Shown: positions 27,016 to 38,503, numbered from the stretch's first letter. The stretch is DNA of 64,000 nt from Paenibacillus sp. FSL H7-0357 (GCF_000758525.1 NZ_CP009241.1:7111501-7175500), one strand, 5' to 3'. The notes: generated by a model from the sequence alone, not told the origin. Made by a program: numbers and translations.

Positions 27016-28014
27016 TTAGAACTTTTTCTTAACGACCTTGTCCAAATGATCCAACATAATCCCCGTTCCCTTGACCACACAGTGCATCGGATCTTCAGCT
27101 ACCCAGACAGGAACATGCAGCTGCTCCGAGAGCAGCTCGTCCAGCCCGTTAAGCAATGCGCCGCCGCCGGTCAGTACAACCCCGCGGTCAATAATGTCGG
27201 CCGACAGCTCCGGCGGTGTACGCTCGAGCACTGATTTTGCCGCAGCGACAATAGAGGAAACCGGATCCCATAATGCTTCTTTAACCTCACCGGAGTTAAT
27301 GGTCAGTGTTTGTGGAAGTCCGCTGACCATATCCCGGCCGCGAATATCCATTTCCGCCTGCATGCCGCCCGGCCGGACTGTTCCGATGGTCACTTTAATA
27401 TCCTCAGCCGTGCGCTCACCGATGAGCAGTTTATATTTCTGTTTAATATATTTTAAAATGGCATCGTCGAACTTGTCCCCTGCAATTTTAATGGAGGAGG
27501 CGGTAACGACGTCGCCCATGGACAGGACAGCTACATCCGTCGTTCCGCCGCCGATATCGACGACCATATTTCCGCTTGGTTGATAAATATCCATACCCGC
27601 TCCAATTGCCGCGGCCTTGGGTTCTTCTTCCATATAAACATCCTTGGCCCCGCTGCGTTCCGCCGCTTCACGGATCGATTTCTGTTCAACTGATGTAATA
27701 TTCGTGGGGGCACAGATCAAAATGCGGGGCTTAGCGTACCAGGTACGGCCGCCAACGCGGTCGATGAAATATTTCAGCATCATTTCCGTAACGGCAAAAT
27801 CAGCAATAACGCCATCCCTAAGAGGACGAATGGTTGTAATGTTTCCAGGTGTCCGTCCTACCATGCGACGCGCCTGTTCACCTACCGCAAGGACTTTCTT
27901 CGTATCACTTTCAAGTGTGACCACGGAGGGTTCATCCAGAACGACTCCCCTCCCTTTAACATGAATGAGCACATTGGCCGTACCGAGATCGATTCCGATA
28001 TCCTTGCTAAGCAT
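27016..28014 (-). CDS. mbl: Rod shape-determining protein Mbl (MreB-like actin)
   Basis: A bacterial actin that forms membrane-associated filaments guiding sidewall peptidoglycan synthesis. The 332-residue product shows the actin ATPase motifs: phosphate-1 IGIDLGTANVLIHVKGRGVV, phosphate-2 MVVDIGGGTTDVAVLS (about 154-169) and adenosine GVVLTGGGALLNGLDE (about 284-299). Its position next to spoIIID and flhO identifies it as Mbl rather than MreB, which normally sits with mreCD. GGGGG is 10 nt before the ATG. The C-terminal KVVKKKF tail is basic, as in other Mbl proteins. Confidence 0.95.
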   Translation of the reverse strand: MLSKDIGIDLGTANVLIHVKGRGVVLDEPSVVTLESDTKKVLAVGEQARRMVGRTPGNITTIRPLRDGVIADFAVTEMMLKYFIDRVGGRTWYAKPRILICAPTNITSVEQKSIREAAERSGAKDVYMEEEPKAAAIGAGMDIYQPSGNMVVDIGGGTTDVAVLSMGDVVTASSIKIAGDKFDDAILKYIKQKYKLLIGERTAEDIKVTIGTVRPGGMQAEMDIRGRDMVSGLPQTLTINSGEVKEALWDPVSSIVAAAKSVLERTPPELSADIIDRGVVLTGGGALLNGLDELLSEQLHVPVWVAEDPMHCVVKGTGIMLDHLDKVVKKKF

Positions 28015-28142
28015 AATGAAAGAGCCCCCAAAGTGTTATTTTAAATGAGATTAGTTAGTGAGTACCAAATTTAAAAATACCATACTTTAGGGGATATACA
28101 CAATGTAATAAACCTGAATTATTGCTTAAAATTCCGAAAATA

Positions 28143-28430
28143 TCATGGCTTTGCGGCTACGGCAACCTCACGTTTTTTACCGGTCGTTTTCTTATATTTA
28201 ATTTTTGTGGCTTCTCCCCCCCGCAAATGACGGATTGATTTGTGATATTCGAGAATGTGCTTCACCTGATCGGCCAAATCAGGGTTGATCTCCGGCAAAC
28301 GCTCGGTTAAGTCTTTATGCACCGTGCTCTTTGAAACGCCAAATTCCTTGGCAATGGTCCGGACTGTATGCCTGGTTTCCACGATGCAGCGTCCGATTTT
28401 GATCGTACGTTCTTTGATGTAATCGTGCAC
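28143..28430 (-). CDS. spoIIID: Sporulation transcriptional regulator SpoIIID
   Basis: A small DNA-binding regulator that tunes the sigma-E regulon in the mother cell and helps switch to sigma-K. The 95-residue product is nearly the Bacillus sequence: HDYIKERTIKIGRCIVET, helix-turn-helix TVRTIAKEFGVSKSTVHKDL (about 24-43), ERLPEINPDLADQVK and HKSIRHLRGGEATKIKYKK. The frame opens at a TTG (28445), but GGGAGG lies 7 nt before the GTG at 28430, and known homologues begin MHDYIKERT, matching that GTG. A sigma-E-like promoter is visible at 28464-28491. Confidence 0.97.
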   Translation of the reverse strand: MHDYIKERTIKIGRCIVETRHTVRTIAKEFGVSKSTVHKDLTERLPEINPDLADQVKHILEYHKSIRHLRGGEATKIKYKKTTGKKREVAVAAKP

Positions 28431-28463
28431 GCTCCCGCCTCCCAACTGTGGATAGTTTGGTAC

Positions 28464-28491
28464 ATTATATGAGGGGCGGGCCTATATATTC
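28464..28491 (-). promoter_or_regulatory. Predicted sigma-E promoter of spoIIID
   Basis: On the minus strand GAATATA (28485-28491) is followed after 13 nt by CATATAAT (28464-28471), close to the sigma-E consensus (ATA-rich -35, CATACAnT -10). spoIIID is a known mother-cell gene in Bacillus, which supports the assignment. Confidence 0.65.
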
Positions 28492-28613
28492 GCGCTTTCA
28501 GGGGATGACAAGCCCTGGAAGGCTCATTTTATTTCCTGGACAACCGTAAGAAGGGCCCATTTCGGCGGAAAACAGCTTACTTCTGTCCTGCTATGCTCCG
28601 CAGAACACAGCAA

Positions 28614-28642
28614 CAAAAAAACAGGAGGCATTCGCCTCCTGT
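28614..28642 (-). terminator. Rho-independent terminator of spoIIQ
   Basis: ACAGGAGGC / GCCTCCTGT, a perfect 9 bp stem with a 4 nt loop (28621-28642), is followed on the minus strand by seven T. It lies 13 nt past the spoIIQ stop. Confidence 0.95.
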
Positions 28643-28655
28643 CTAAAAGTTATGC

Positions 28656-29396
28656 TTAACGCTGCGGCAGCAGATCCGAAGGATTGACTACCTTGCCATC
28701 CTCGTACACTTCAAAGTGCACATGATTGCCAAGATTTTTCTCAATTTCACTGCGTCCGGCCGTTGCCAGCGTGTCGCCTTGCTTTACTTCATCGCCTTGC
28801 TTCACTTTGGTGTCGCCGAGGCTCTGATATACCGTCTTCAGATTGTTCGGATGGGTAATCTCTACAACCTTGCCGAACACTGCAACATCTTCAACCCGTG
28901 TTACTTCACCGCTAAGCGCTGCCTTGACATCAAACGTCTTGTTGTCCTCACGTGCGATGTCGATTCCGACATTCGGCACGAAGGTGTCATTGTACTGCAC
29001 CATAGCCGCTACATGGTTCTCTTCCGTCCCATTCTCATCATAGAACGGTTTTACCACTTCCACTTCTCCGGGACTGGCTACAGGCCAGGTCAGAGTTTCT
29101 GCCGAAGCGACAACTTCCAAAGCCTCAGGGTCGTTTGCTGCACCGGCTTCTTTGCTGGGTTTAGCGGCATCCTGTGAAACGACTGCGTTGGTGTCGGAGT
29201 TCAGCGGCTTCTGGCCGGCATCCTGATAGACCCACACCAAGGTTAGTATAATAGCCGCTGCCGCCGTGTAGACTGCCGGGAATACCCACCGTTTGGAGAA
29301 CAGCCTGTTCCATGAAGAAGGCTTAGCGCCTGAATCTCCCTGCTTGTTTTTGAGAGATTCATCATGGGTTGATTTGTTTTTTTCTTGTTCATTCAT
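28656..29396 (-). CDS. spoIIQ: Stage II sporulation protein SpoIIQ (degenerate LytM/M23)
   Basis: A forespore membrane protein that reaches into the intermembrane space and joins SpoIIIAH in the channel between forespore and mother cell. The 246-residue product has one transmembrane helix (about 38-57), a linker and a LytM/M23 domain (about 103-243). The M23 zinc motif HxxxD reads NVGID with Asn142 in place of His, while the later HVH (225-227) is kept, so peptidase activity is unlikely; a missing first zinc ligand is also known in Bacillus SpoIIQ. GAGGTG precedes the ATG. It is followed by its own terminator, and a clear sigma-F promoter match precedes it. Confidence 0.95.
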   Translation of the reverse strand: MNEQEKNKSTHDESLKNKQGDSGAKPSSWNRLFSKRWVFPAVYTAAAAIILTLVWVYQDAGQKPLNSDTNAVVSQDAAKPSKEAGAANDPEALEVVASAETLTWPVASPGEVEVVKPFYDENGTEENHVAAMVQYNDTFVPNVGIDIAREDNKTFDVKAALSGEVTRVEDVAVFGKVVEITHPNNLKTVYQSLGDTKVKQGDEVKQGDTLATAGRSEIEKNLGNHVHFEVYEDGKVVNPSDLLPQR

Positions 29397-29416
29397 ATGT
29401 TTATCACCTCAGTAAC

Positions 29417-29445
29417 CAGTGTTACCGGGCGCTTCGCTTTTATAC
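29417..29445 (-). promoter_or_regulatory. Predicted sigma-F promoter of spoIIQ
   Basis: On the minus strand GTATA (29441-29445) is followed after 14 nt by GGTAACACTG (29417-29426), matching the sigma-F pattern GYWTA ... GGnRAnAnT. The -10 lies about 20 nt upstream of the start codon, giving a very short leader. spoIIQ is a sigma-F gene in Bacillus. Confidence 0.75.
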
Positions 29446-29457
29446 GTATCTTTCAAG

Positions 29458-30615
29458 TTATTTTTTCAGAAGAGTTGAGACTTGAACAAAAGAGATACCG
29501 CTGTAATAGTGTTTGAGAATTTGTGTCGCTGTGCTGCCTTCCTTGGCCATGCCGTTTGCCCCCCACTGGCTCATGCCGACTCCGTGTCCATTCCCGTAAG
29601 TTGTGATTATATACTCGCTGCCCTTTCGCTTCCAGGTAAACTGGCTGGAGCGCAGCCCCAGCTTCTCGCGCACCTCCCGTCCGGTAAATACGGTTCCTCC
29701 AATCGATATCTCCTTGACCCGGTGTCCCGCAGTCAGAGACAGTACTTTCACAGGCATCTGTGCAGAAGAAGAGGAGACCGGCTTCGCCCCTCCGGAAGCT
29801 GTAAGATCCTTGGAAGCAGGTAAAGCCTTGCCGCTTAACCCCAGCTTGCCTATCAGCTCTGAAATACTAAAGGTATAGGTTACCGCGAGATTCGGTGTAA
29901 TCTCCTGCTCCCAGGGGCTGGCTACACTGCGCAAATAAGGCACGGCGGCATTCCAGTAGTCTTCCGAATTTTCCGTATAGCCTCCACTGGAGGCGAAAAA
30001 GGAGGCGGTGATCGGCTGCCCCTTATAGGTCATAATGACGCCGCGCGTTTCGCGGACCGCGCGGCGGAGTTTGGCCAGCCCGGCGCTTTTGCCGCCGCGC
30101 ACCCAATCCCGTTCCAGCGCCGCCTGCGAGACGTAAGCCTGATGGCTTACCGTATCGGTCACATCCGCGCCCGGAACGGGCACGCCACTGCTGTCGCCGG
30201 CCACTAGGCGGCGCATAATGAACGTGCGGGCGGCCACGGCCTGCGCTTTGAGCGCTTCGAGCTCAAAGTCCGCCGGCATTTCGGCCGCCAGCACGCCGCT
30301 GACGTACTCCTCCAGCGGCAGGGTCTCTATTTGTCCGCTCTGCGACAAATAGACATGCACTTCCGGCTGCGGGGCCTCCCCCGCAGCCGCCTCAGGCGCC
30401 ACAGGCCGGTCCGTGGCCTGTGGCATGGCCTTGGGCACCGGATGCGGATGCCCGCCTCCGCGCAGCGGGACAATCGCCAGCGGCAGCAGCAGCGCTGCCA
30501 GCAGCGGCGCTGCGAGCCAGGCGGCCGGGGCCAGCCGCTGGATACGGGGCGCTCCGCGCCGGGTGCGTGCGTAACGGCGTTTGAATTTGCGCCGCAGGTA
30601 GTGGAAATCTTTCAT
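29458..30615 (-). CDS. spoIID: Stage II sporulation protein D (peptidoglycan lytic transglycosylase)
   Basis: SpoIID is a mother-cell membrane enzyme that cleaves peptidoglycan glycan strands during engulfment, working with SpoIIM and SpoIIP. The 385-residue product has a very Arg-rich cytoplasmic tail (1-30), a transmembrane helix (about 32-53), a Pro-rich linker and the SpoIID domain. The probable catalytic Glu112 lies in LAAEMPADFELEALKAQAVA; SSGGYTENSEDYW and YGNGHGVGMSQWGANGMA are further family motifs. GGAAGGAG precedes the ATG. The first ~90 residues are unusually GC-rich compared with the rest. It follows murA (274 bp gap with terminator and repeat copy 2), as in Bacillus order. Confidence 0.95.
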   Translation of the reverse strand: MKDFHYLRRKFKRRYARTRRGAPRIQRLAPAAWLAAPLLAALLLPLAIVPLRGGGHPHPVPKAMPQATDRPVAPEAAAGEAPQPEVHVYLSQSGQIETLPLEEYVSGVLAAEMPADFELEALKAQAVAARTFIMRRLVAGDSSGVPVPGADVTDTVSHQAYVSQAALERDWVRGGKSAGLAKLRRAVRETRGVIMTYKGQPITASFFASSGGYTENSEDYWNAAVPYLRSVASPWEQEITPNLAVTYTFSISELIGKLGLSGKALPASKDLTASGGAKPVSSSSAQMPVKVLSLTAGHRVKEISIGGTVFTGREVREKLGLRSSQFTWKRKGSEYIITTYGNGHGVGMSQWGANGMAKEGSTATQILKHYYSGISFVQVSTLLKK

Positions 30616-30741
30616 CTCTATGGCTCCTTCCGTAAGTCACCGGTGATTCTTATAGATATGAGTTTTCCACAACTGCTAGAACGCTATTCTGAGAGTGAGA
30701 GAATCAAATTGCCGTGAAGTTAGCAAAATTCTCAATCGGCA

Positions 30742-30846
30742 CAAGTGGAAACGGCTTCGCCGTCCTCAAAAGGACGGTATCCGTTTCAGCGAGAAATAGA
30801 AGGATAATTTATAGCGTGAAGCATATAAATTCTTATCTTTTAAAAA
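30742..30846. repeat. Dispersed intergenic repeat, copy 2 (full length)
   Basis: About 105 bp, the best-preserved copy. An outer inverted repeat GAAACGG (30748-30754) / CCGTTTC (30781-30787) encloses a perfect hairpin CCGTCCT-CAAA-AGGACGG (30760-30777). An AT-rich conserved tail follows (AGCGAGAAATAGAAGGATAA ... GAAGCATATAAATTCTTAT) and runs into the T-tract side of the murA terminator. It lies in the 281 bp gap between spoIID and murA, which otherwise holds only the spoIID upstream region. Confidence 0.9.
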
Positions 30847-30866
30847 AGACCGCACCGCAAATGCGG
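30842..30866 (-). terminator. Rho-independent terminator of murA
   Basis: On the minus strand a short GC stem (CCGCA / TGCGG, or alternatively CCGC / GCGG) is followed by TCTTTTTT. It lies about 30 nt past the murA stop; its T-tract overlaps the end of repeat copy 2. Confidence 0.75.
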
Positions 30867-30896
30867 AGCAGCCTATTTCATTTATATTATTTACGA

Positions 30897-32273
30897 TTAT
30901 ACCCAGGTTGGCTGAATCTGAAAGCGCGGCTTCAGCTCATCGCTTTTGTATGATTCGCTTTTGGTAGCTTCCGGTTTGGCAATTTCTTCTTTAGATGCCG
31001 CTACAGCCGGCTCTTCCATGGAAATCCGCCAAATGTCTGCACCAAGTCCCGACAGCTTCTCGGCCAGATTCACATACCCGCGGTCAATGTGATGCGTACC
31101 ACTCACTTCCGTAGTCCCTTCGGCAACAAGTCCCGCCAAAATAAGCGCAGCGCCTGCACGCAGGTCCGTAGCGCACACTTTAGCGCCGACAAGCTGAGCA
31201 TTGCCGGTCACAATCGCCGAACGGCCCTCAATCTTGATCTCGGCGTTCATGTTGTGGAACTCATCCACATGCATAAACCGGTTCTCGAAAACGGTCTCCG
31301 TTACGACACTTGTACCTACGGAGCGAAGCAGCAGCGCCATCATTTGCGACTGCATATCGGTAGGGAAACCCGGATACGGCAATGTCTTCAGATCAACAGC
31401 CTTCAGTGGCTTGTCGCTGATGACGCGCACGCCATTCTCATCAGGAATGATCGTAACGCCCATTTCCTCCATCTTGGCAATAACAGGTCCGAGATGATCG
31501 GCAATCGCGCCTTCAACGTATACATCCCCGCCTGTGATCGCTGCAGCTGCCATGTAGGTACCTGCTTCAATCCGGTCAGGAATCACATGATGTTTTACGC
31601 CGTGAAGCCGTTCTACGCCCTCAATACGAATGACGCCGGTCCCAGCTCCACGTACAATGCCGCCCATTCCGTTCAGATAGTTGGCCAAATCGACAATTTC
31701 CGGCTCTTTCGCGGCATTCTCAATCACAGTTACGCCTTCAGCGAGTGCTGCGGCCATCATTATATTTTCAGTCGCACCCACGCTGGCCACATCCAGATAC
31801 ACCTTGGCTCCACGCAGTCGACCGTTTGATTTCGCTTCAATGTAGCCTTGGCCCAAGCTAATCTCGGCACCAAGCGCTTCAAATCCCTTCAAATGCTGGT
31901 CAATCGGCCTTGTACCGATGGCACAGCCGCCGGGCAGAGAAATGCGTGTATGACCCATACGGGACAATAAAGGGCCCATCACCAAAAAAGAAGCCCGCAT
32001 TTTCCGCACCCATTCATAAGGTGCTTCACAGGAAGTGATGTTTCTAGCATCAACCTCGATGATATCGTTCTGGTATGTAACACCTGCACCCAGAGATTCC
32101 AGCACTTTGCTGATGGTCATTACATCGTCTAGCGGAGGTGCGTCCACAATGACGCTAACTCCTTCTTCTGCCAATAGAGAGGCGGCTATGATCGGTAGTA
32201 CGGAATTTTTTGCGCCGCTTACTTTCACGCTCCCGGTCAATCTGTTGCCACCGCGGACGATAAATTTGCTCAT
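30897..32273 (-). CDS. murA: UDP-N-acetylglucosamine 1-carboxyvinyltransferase
   Basis: MurA transfers enolpyruvate from PEP to UDP-GlcNAc, the first committed step of peptidoglycan synthesis, and is the fosfomycin target. From the ATG at 32273 (GGAGGG 8 nt upstream) the product has 458 residues. Key residues seen: Lys22 in SGAKNSVLP and the active-site Cys117 in [14 protein letters not shown], plus [13 protein letters not shown] and the C-terminal [19 protein letters not shown]. The last ~40 residues ([20 protein letters not shown]...) are a charged tail beyond the usual family end. Cys at 117 predicts fosfomycin sensitivity of this enzyme. It lies between the ATP synthase group and spoIID, as murAA does in Bacillus. 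Confidence 0.96.
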   Translation of the reverse strand: MSKFIVRGGNRLTGSVKVSGAKNSVLPIIAASLLAEEGVSVIVDAPPLDDVMTISKVLESLGAGVTYQNDIIEVDARNITSCEAPYEWVRKMRASFLVMGPLLSRMGHTRISLPGGCAIGTRPIDQHLKGFEALGAEISLGQGYIEAKSNGRLRGAKVYLDVASVGATENIMMAAALAEGVTVIENAAKEPEIVDLANYLNGMGGIVRGAGTGVIRIEGVERLHGVKHHVIPDRIEAGTYMAAAAITGGDVYVEGAIADHLGPVIAKMEEMGVTIIPDENGVRVISDKPLKAVDLKTLPYPGFPTDMQSQMMALLLRSVGTSVVTETVFENRFMHVDEFHNMNAEIKIEGRSAIVTGNAQLVGAKVCATDLRAGAALILAGLVAEGTTEVSGTHHIDRGYVNLAEKLSGLGADIWRISMEEPAVAASKEEIAKPEATKSESYKSDELKPRFQIQPTWV

Positions 32274-32469
32274 TTCGGTTTCCCTCCGCGTCCATATTTC
32301 TGAAATAATTTTGAATTTAAGATTCATTTGTTAAATATCGGATATTCCGTCTGTGCGCCCGATGTGCGGGCACGTTCCTTAAACTTCAGTGTTGACATAA
32401 TAAAACCTTATTATTCGACACCTTTTTCGCATCCATAGACCTATACAGATATAACCAAACTCACTTGCA

Positions 32470-32727
32470 TTAAAACACATTGCGGAGCAGCCCGCTCCAG
32501 CCCAGGTAATCCAGCAGAAACCCCGCCACGAAATGACCGAGGACGATAGCCAGCAACAGATGGAGCAGTCTTCCTTGAGGGCTCTTGGGATATCTTATGA
32601 CCAAATCGAGCTTAAGGTTCTGAAGTGCCCACCAAGATAATACGACACAGAGCAAAGAAACGATCATTGAAACCAAACCGCTGGTACCGATCGCGCTGGA
32701 TAAATCATCGTAGATCATTTGTTCCAT
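32470..32727 (-). CDS. ywzB: DUF1146-family small membrane protein (YwzB-like)
   Basis: An 85-residue protein with two transmembrane helices (about 15-36 and 54-74) joined by a short basic loop, LKLDLVIRYPKSPQGR. The size, topology and place between atpC and murA fit YwzB of Bacillus, DUF1146. Function unknown. AGGAGG lies 4 nt before the ATG; a second Met at codon 4 gives a looser spacing. It starts about 200 bp after the atpC terminator, so it is probably transcribed separately from the ATP synthase operon. The 196 bp to murA contain an AATAATAA/TTATTAT inverted repeat of unclear role. Confidence 0.85.
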   Translation of the reverse strand: MEQMIYDDLSSAIGTSGLVSMIVSLLCVVLSWWALQNLKLDLVIRYPKSPQGRLLHLLLAIVLGHFVAGFLLDYLGWSGLLRNVF

Positions 32728-32881
32728 GTTACCTCCTGTGTGAATGTTACTTGGAAATCGACTCTTATATCATACTTGCGCAGATGAAAAGAATCCAGTA
32801 CTTTTACGAATTTTTAAACATTTCGCCCATTAAGCCCCAGGTTCATGACAATATGTTCATTTTTTACAGGTTTTTTATTCC

Positions 32882-32915
32882 AAAAAAAATGCAGCCAAGC
32901 TATAGGCTTGACTGC
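32882..32915 (-). terminator. Rho-independent terminator of the ATP synthase operon
   Basis: On the minus strand GCAGTCAAGC pairs with GCTTGGCTGC (32906-32915 and 32891-32900; 9 of 10 pairs counting one mismatch) around TATAG-type loop, followed by ATTTTTTTT. It begins 9 nt past the atpC stop. Confidence 0.92.
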
Positions 32916-32923
32916 ATTTCGTG

Positions 32924-33340
32924 CTACTGTTGTCCTTTTCCGGTGGACACTTTAATCCGTGTAACGGCGCGTTGCAGCGCCAGCTCCGCACGGCGGTGAT
33001 CAATCTCATCCTGTTTGCTGCGGGTCTGAAGACGGCGTTGTGCCCGTTCTTTAGCCGCTTCGGCGCGTTCAACATCGATATCCTTAGGCAGCTCGGCACT
33101 TTCAGCCAGAACTGTCACCTTGTCTTTATGCACTTCTACGAACCCGCCATGAACGGCGATAGTGACGGAAACACCGTCCGATTTTACAGTGAGCGGAGCA
33201 ACCTGAAGTGGAGTCACAAGCGGAATGTGTCCCGGCAAAATGCCCAGCTCGCCATTGACTCCCCGTACTGTCAGGCTATTAACCTGCTTGGAGTAGACAA
33301 GACGCTCCGGCGTGACAATTTCCAACAAAAAGGTATTCAC
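32924..33340 (-). CDS. atpC: ATP synthase epsilon subunit
   Basis: The epsilon subunit couples rotation of the central stalk to F1 and regulates ATP hydrolysis. The 138-residue product has the N-terminal beta-sandwich (TFLLEIVTPERLVYSK, GELGILPGHIPLVTPLQ, AVHGGFVEVHKDKVTVLAE) and the C-terminal helical hairpin (ERAEAAKERAQRRL, RRAELALQRAVTR). The first possible ATG (33346) is only 2 nt from GAGGAGG, while GTG at 33340 is 7 nt away and is preferred. It is the last gene of the operon; the 65 bp gap to atpD contains a hairpin related to the units between atpA and atpG. Confidence 0.95.
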   Translation of the reverse strand: MNTFLLEIVTPERLVYSKQVNSLTVRGVNGELGILPGHIPLVTPLQVAPLTVKSDGVSVTIAVHGGFVEVHKDKVTVLAESAELPKDIDVERAEAAKERAQRRLQTRSKQDEIDHRRAELALQRAVTRIKVSTGKGQQ

Positions 33341-33356
33341 TTCCATTCCTCCTCAA

Positions 33357-33401
33357 AGCTTTACCCAGTAAAGCTCGCATCGAAAGCATGATCTAAAGCT
33401 C
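33357..33401. repeat. Hairpin unit between atpD and atpC
   Basis: AGCTTTAC-N3-GTAAAGCT (33357-33364, 33368-33375), followed by CGCATCGAAAGCATGATCTAAAGCTC. The layout (palindrome, then a T/C-rich stretch with AAGCAT, then AAAGCT-like end) matches the tandem units at 35807-35926. Confidence 0.65.
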
Positions 33402-33405
33402 AGAA

Positions 33406-34827
<1,422 letters not shown>

Positions 34828-34837
34828 TTACATTGAG

Positions 34838-34918
34838 AAGAAACGGCAGTGCTGTCTTCAGGAGTCTATGCCCCTGAAGCGAGCGGTACGTTGTATCGCT
34901 CTACGGCACCCGTTTCTT
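34838..34918. other. Branched inverted-repeat structure between atpG and atpD
   Basis: Outer arms AAGAAACGG (34838-34846) and CCGTTTCTT (34910-34918) form a perfect 9 bp stem. Inside lie two further hairpins: CTTCAGG / CCTGAAG (34856-34862, 34873-34879) and GAGCG / CGCTC (34881-34885, 34897-34901). In mRNA this predicts a three-way junction placed just after the atpG stop and about 35 nt before the atpD start. There is no T-tract, so it is not an ordinary terminator. Confidence 0.75.
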
Positions 34919-34923
34919 GTAGA

Positions 34924-35790
34924 TCAAGACTGCGCATTTGCTCCGGCAACGATCTCAGTAATTTCCTGCGTAATCGCCGCCTGACGGGCACGGTTGTACG
35001 TAAGTCTAAGGTCTCCGATCATTTTCGACGCGTTCTTAGTGGCACTGCCCATCGCTGTCATCTTCGCACCCAGCTCACTGGCTTTGCCGTCCAGAATTGC
35101 GCTATAAATCAAAGTTTCGGCATATTTCGGAAGCAGCACTTGCAGTACGCCTTCCGGTGATGGTTCGTATTCATAGGCTGCACTTGCGCCTGTGTGCTCC
35201 TCACCCACTGCATCCATTGGGAGCAGACGGTCAACGGTTGGCACTTGGCTGATGGCATTCACAAACCGGTTATAGCAGATATAAAGCTCATCATATACAC
35301 CTGTCTCAAACTGCTGAACCGCCGAGTAAGCGATCGACTTAATATCAGAGAATTTCGGTGTATCGGACAGCTCGGTAACTTCCTCTACAATCGGGTATTC
35401 ACGGCGCCGCAAGAAATCACGGCCCTTACGGCCGATGACGAAGAGCGCATATTCGTCCTTGGAACTATGCCGCTCTGCCAGAAGCATCGTTACTTTACGC
35501 AGGATATTGGCATTGTATCCACCCGCTAGACCTCTATCGGAAGTAACAATAATATAGGCGGTCTTCTTCACGGGACGGCTGACCAGCATCGGATGCTGCA
35601 AGTCCTGTGTACCGGCAGCAATACTCGATACGACCTCTTTCAGCTTCTGTGAGTACGGACGGGCAGCTTCCGCTTTCTCCTGCGCTTTGCGCAGCTTGGA
35701 GGCGGCTACCATCTCCATTGCTTTAGTGATCTGTCTGGTGTTTTGAACGCTCTTGATTTGACGTTTAATATCACGCATACTTCTTGCCAT
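34924..35790 (-). CDS. atpG: ATP synthase gamma subunit
   Basis: The rotating central shaft of F1. The 288-residue product has the N-terminal coiled-coil helix MRDIKRQIKSVQNTRQITKA and MEMVAASKLRKAQ, the middle Rossmann-like domain (YIIVTSDRGLAGGYNANILR) and the C-terminal helix with ASELGAKMTAMGSATKNA and RLTYNRARQAAITQEITEI, the classic gamma signature. AAGGTGG is 7 nt before the ATG. Upstream, 153 bp separate it from atpA and contain three tandem hairpin units, an unusually long spacer for an ATP synthase operon. Confidence 0.96.
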   Translation of the reverse strand: MARSMRDIKRQIKSVQNTRQITKAMEMVAASKLRKAQEKAEAARPYSQKLKEVVSSIAAGTQDLQHPMLVSRPVKKTAYIIVTSDRGLAGGYNANILRKVTMLLAERHSSKDEYALFVIGRKGRDFLRRREYPIVEEVTELSDTPKFSDIKSIAYSAVQQFETGVYDELYICYNRFVNAISQVPTVDRLLPMDAVGEEHTGASAAYEYEPSPEGVLQVLLPKYAETLIYSAILDGKASELGAKMTAMGSATKNASKMIGDLRLTYNRARQAAITQEITEIVAGANAQS

Positions 35791-35806
35791 GATTTCACCA
35801 CCTTAA

Positions 35807-35926
35807 AGCTTTGACGAAGTCAAAGCTGACCTCGTAAGCATAAACTGAGCTTTGAAGAAGTCAAAGCTAACTTCGTAAGCATATATCAGAGCTTCGGCAG
35901 AGCCAAAGCCCGTTTCAAAGCATGGG
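35807..35926. repeat. Three imperfect tandem hairpin units between atpA and atpG
   Basis: Units start at 35807, 35848 and 35890, with a period of 41-42 bp. Unit 1 has AGCTTTGAC-GAA-GTCAAAGCT then GACCTCGTAAGCATAAACTG. Unit 2 has AGCTTTGA-AGAAG-TCAAAGCT then AACTTCGTAAGCATATATCAG. Unit 3 is diverged and shorter (AGCTTCGGC-AGA-GCCAAAGC then CCGTTTCAAAGCAT). Each would fold as a hairpin in mRNA. No T-tract follows, so they are not terminators. A related single unit lies between atpD and atpC. Confidence 0.8.
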
Positions 35927-35943
35927 TAGACAGTTATTTGCGA

Positions 35944-38014
<2,071 letters not shown>

Positions 38015-38018
<4 letters not shown>

Positions 38019-38503
38019 GAGCGGCCTCCTACCTCTTTGAGGTATTGATCGACAAGCTGTTCCTGCTCGCCGTCAGCCTTGACTTCTTTTTCAAGCAGCT
38101 TGGAAGCAATGCGGACCGAAGCCGTTCCAAGCTCGCTGCGCAGGGCTTCCACAGCCTTGTTCTTTTCGTTGGAAATATCGCGGACAGCCTCGTCCTTAAG
38201 ACGTGCAGCCTCAGCTTTAGCTTGATCCATAAGCCGGTCTGCCTGATTGCTGCTTGTGGCCTGGGATTGTTGAATGATCTGTTGTGCCTCTTGACGCGCC
38301 TGCTGCAGAGCCTGCTTCTGTTCTTCTACATAAGCGACCGCCTGCTCTCTGGTCTTAGCTGCTTCATCCATCTGCTGCATCACCAGTTCACGGCGTTTCT
38401 CCATAACTGCGAATAATTTGCTGAATGCAAATTTGCTGAGCAGGAAGTAGAGAATTACAAATGCGGCAATTGAAAAAACTATATTCGTCCAAACTATAGT
38501 CAC
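38015..38503 (-). CDS. atpF: ATP synthase b subunit
   Basis: The membrane-anchored peripheral stalk subunit. The 162-residue product has one N-terminal transmembrane helix (about 4-25) and a long Gln/Ala/Glu-rich coiled coil (AAKTREQAVAYVEEQKQALQ, QARQEAQQIIQQSQ) ending in the delta-binding region. GTG at 38512 overlaps its own Shine-Dalgarno; GTG at 38503 lies 8 nt after AAAGGAG and is preferred. It overlaps atpH by 4 bp and follows atpE by about 97 bp. Confidence 0.94.

Noticed and set aside
35807..35926. CRISPR-like tandem repeats between atpA and atpG
   Set aside because: Only three diverged units with contiguous repetition and no unique spacers; each is a hairpin, not a repeat-spacer array.
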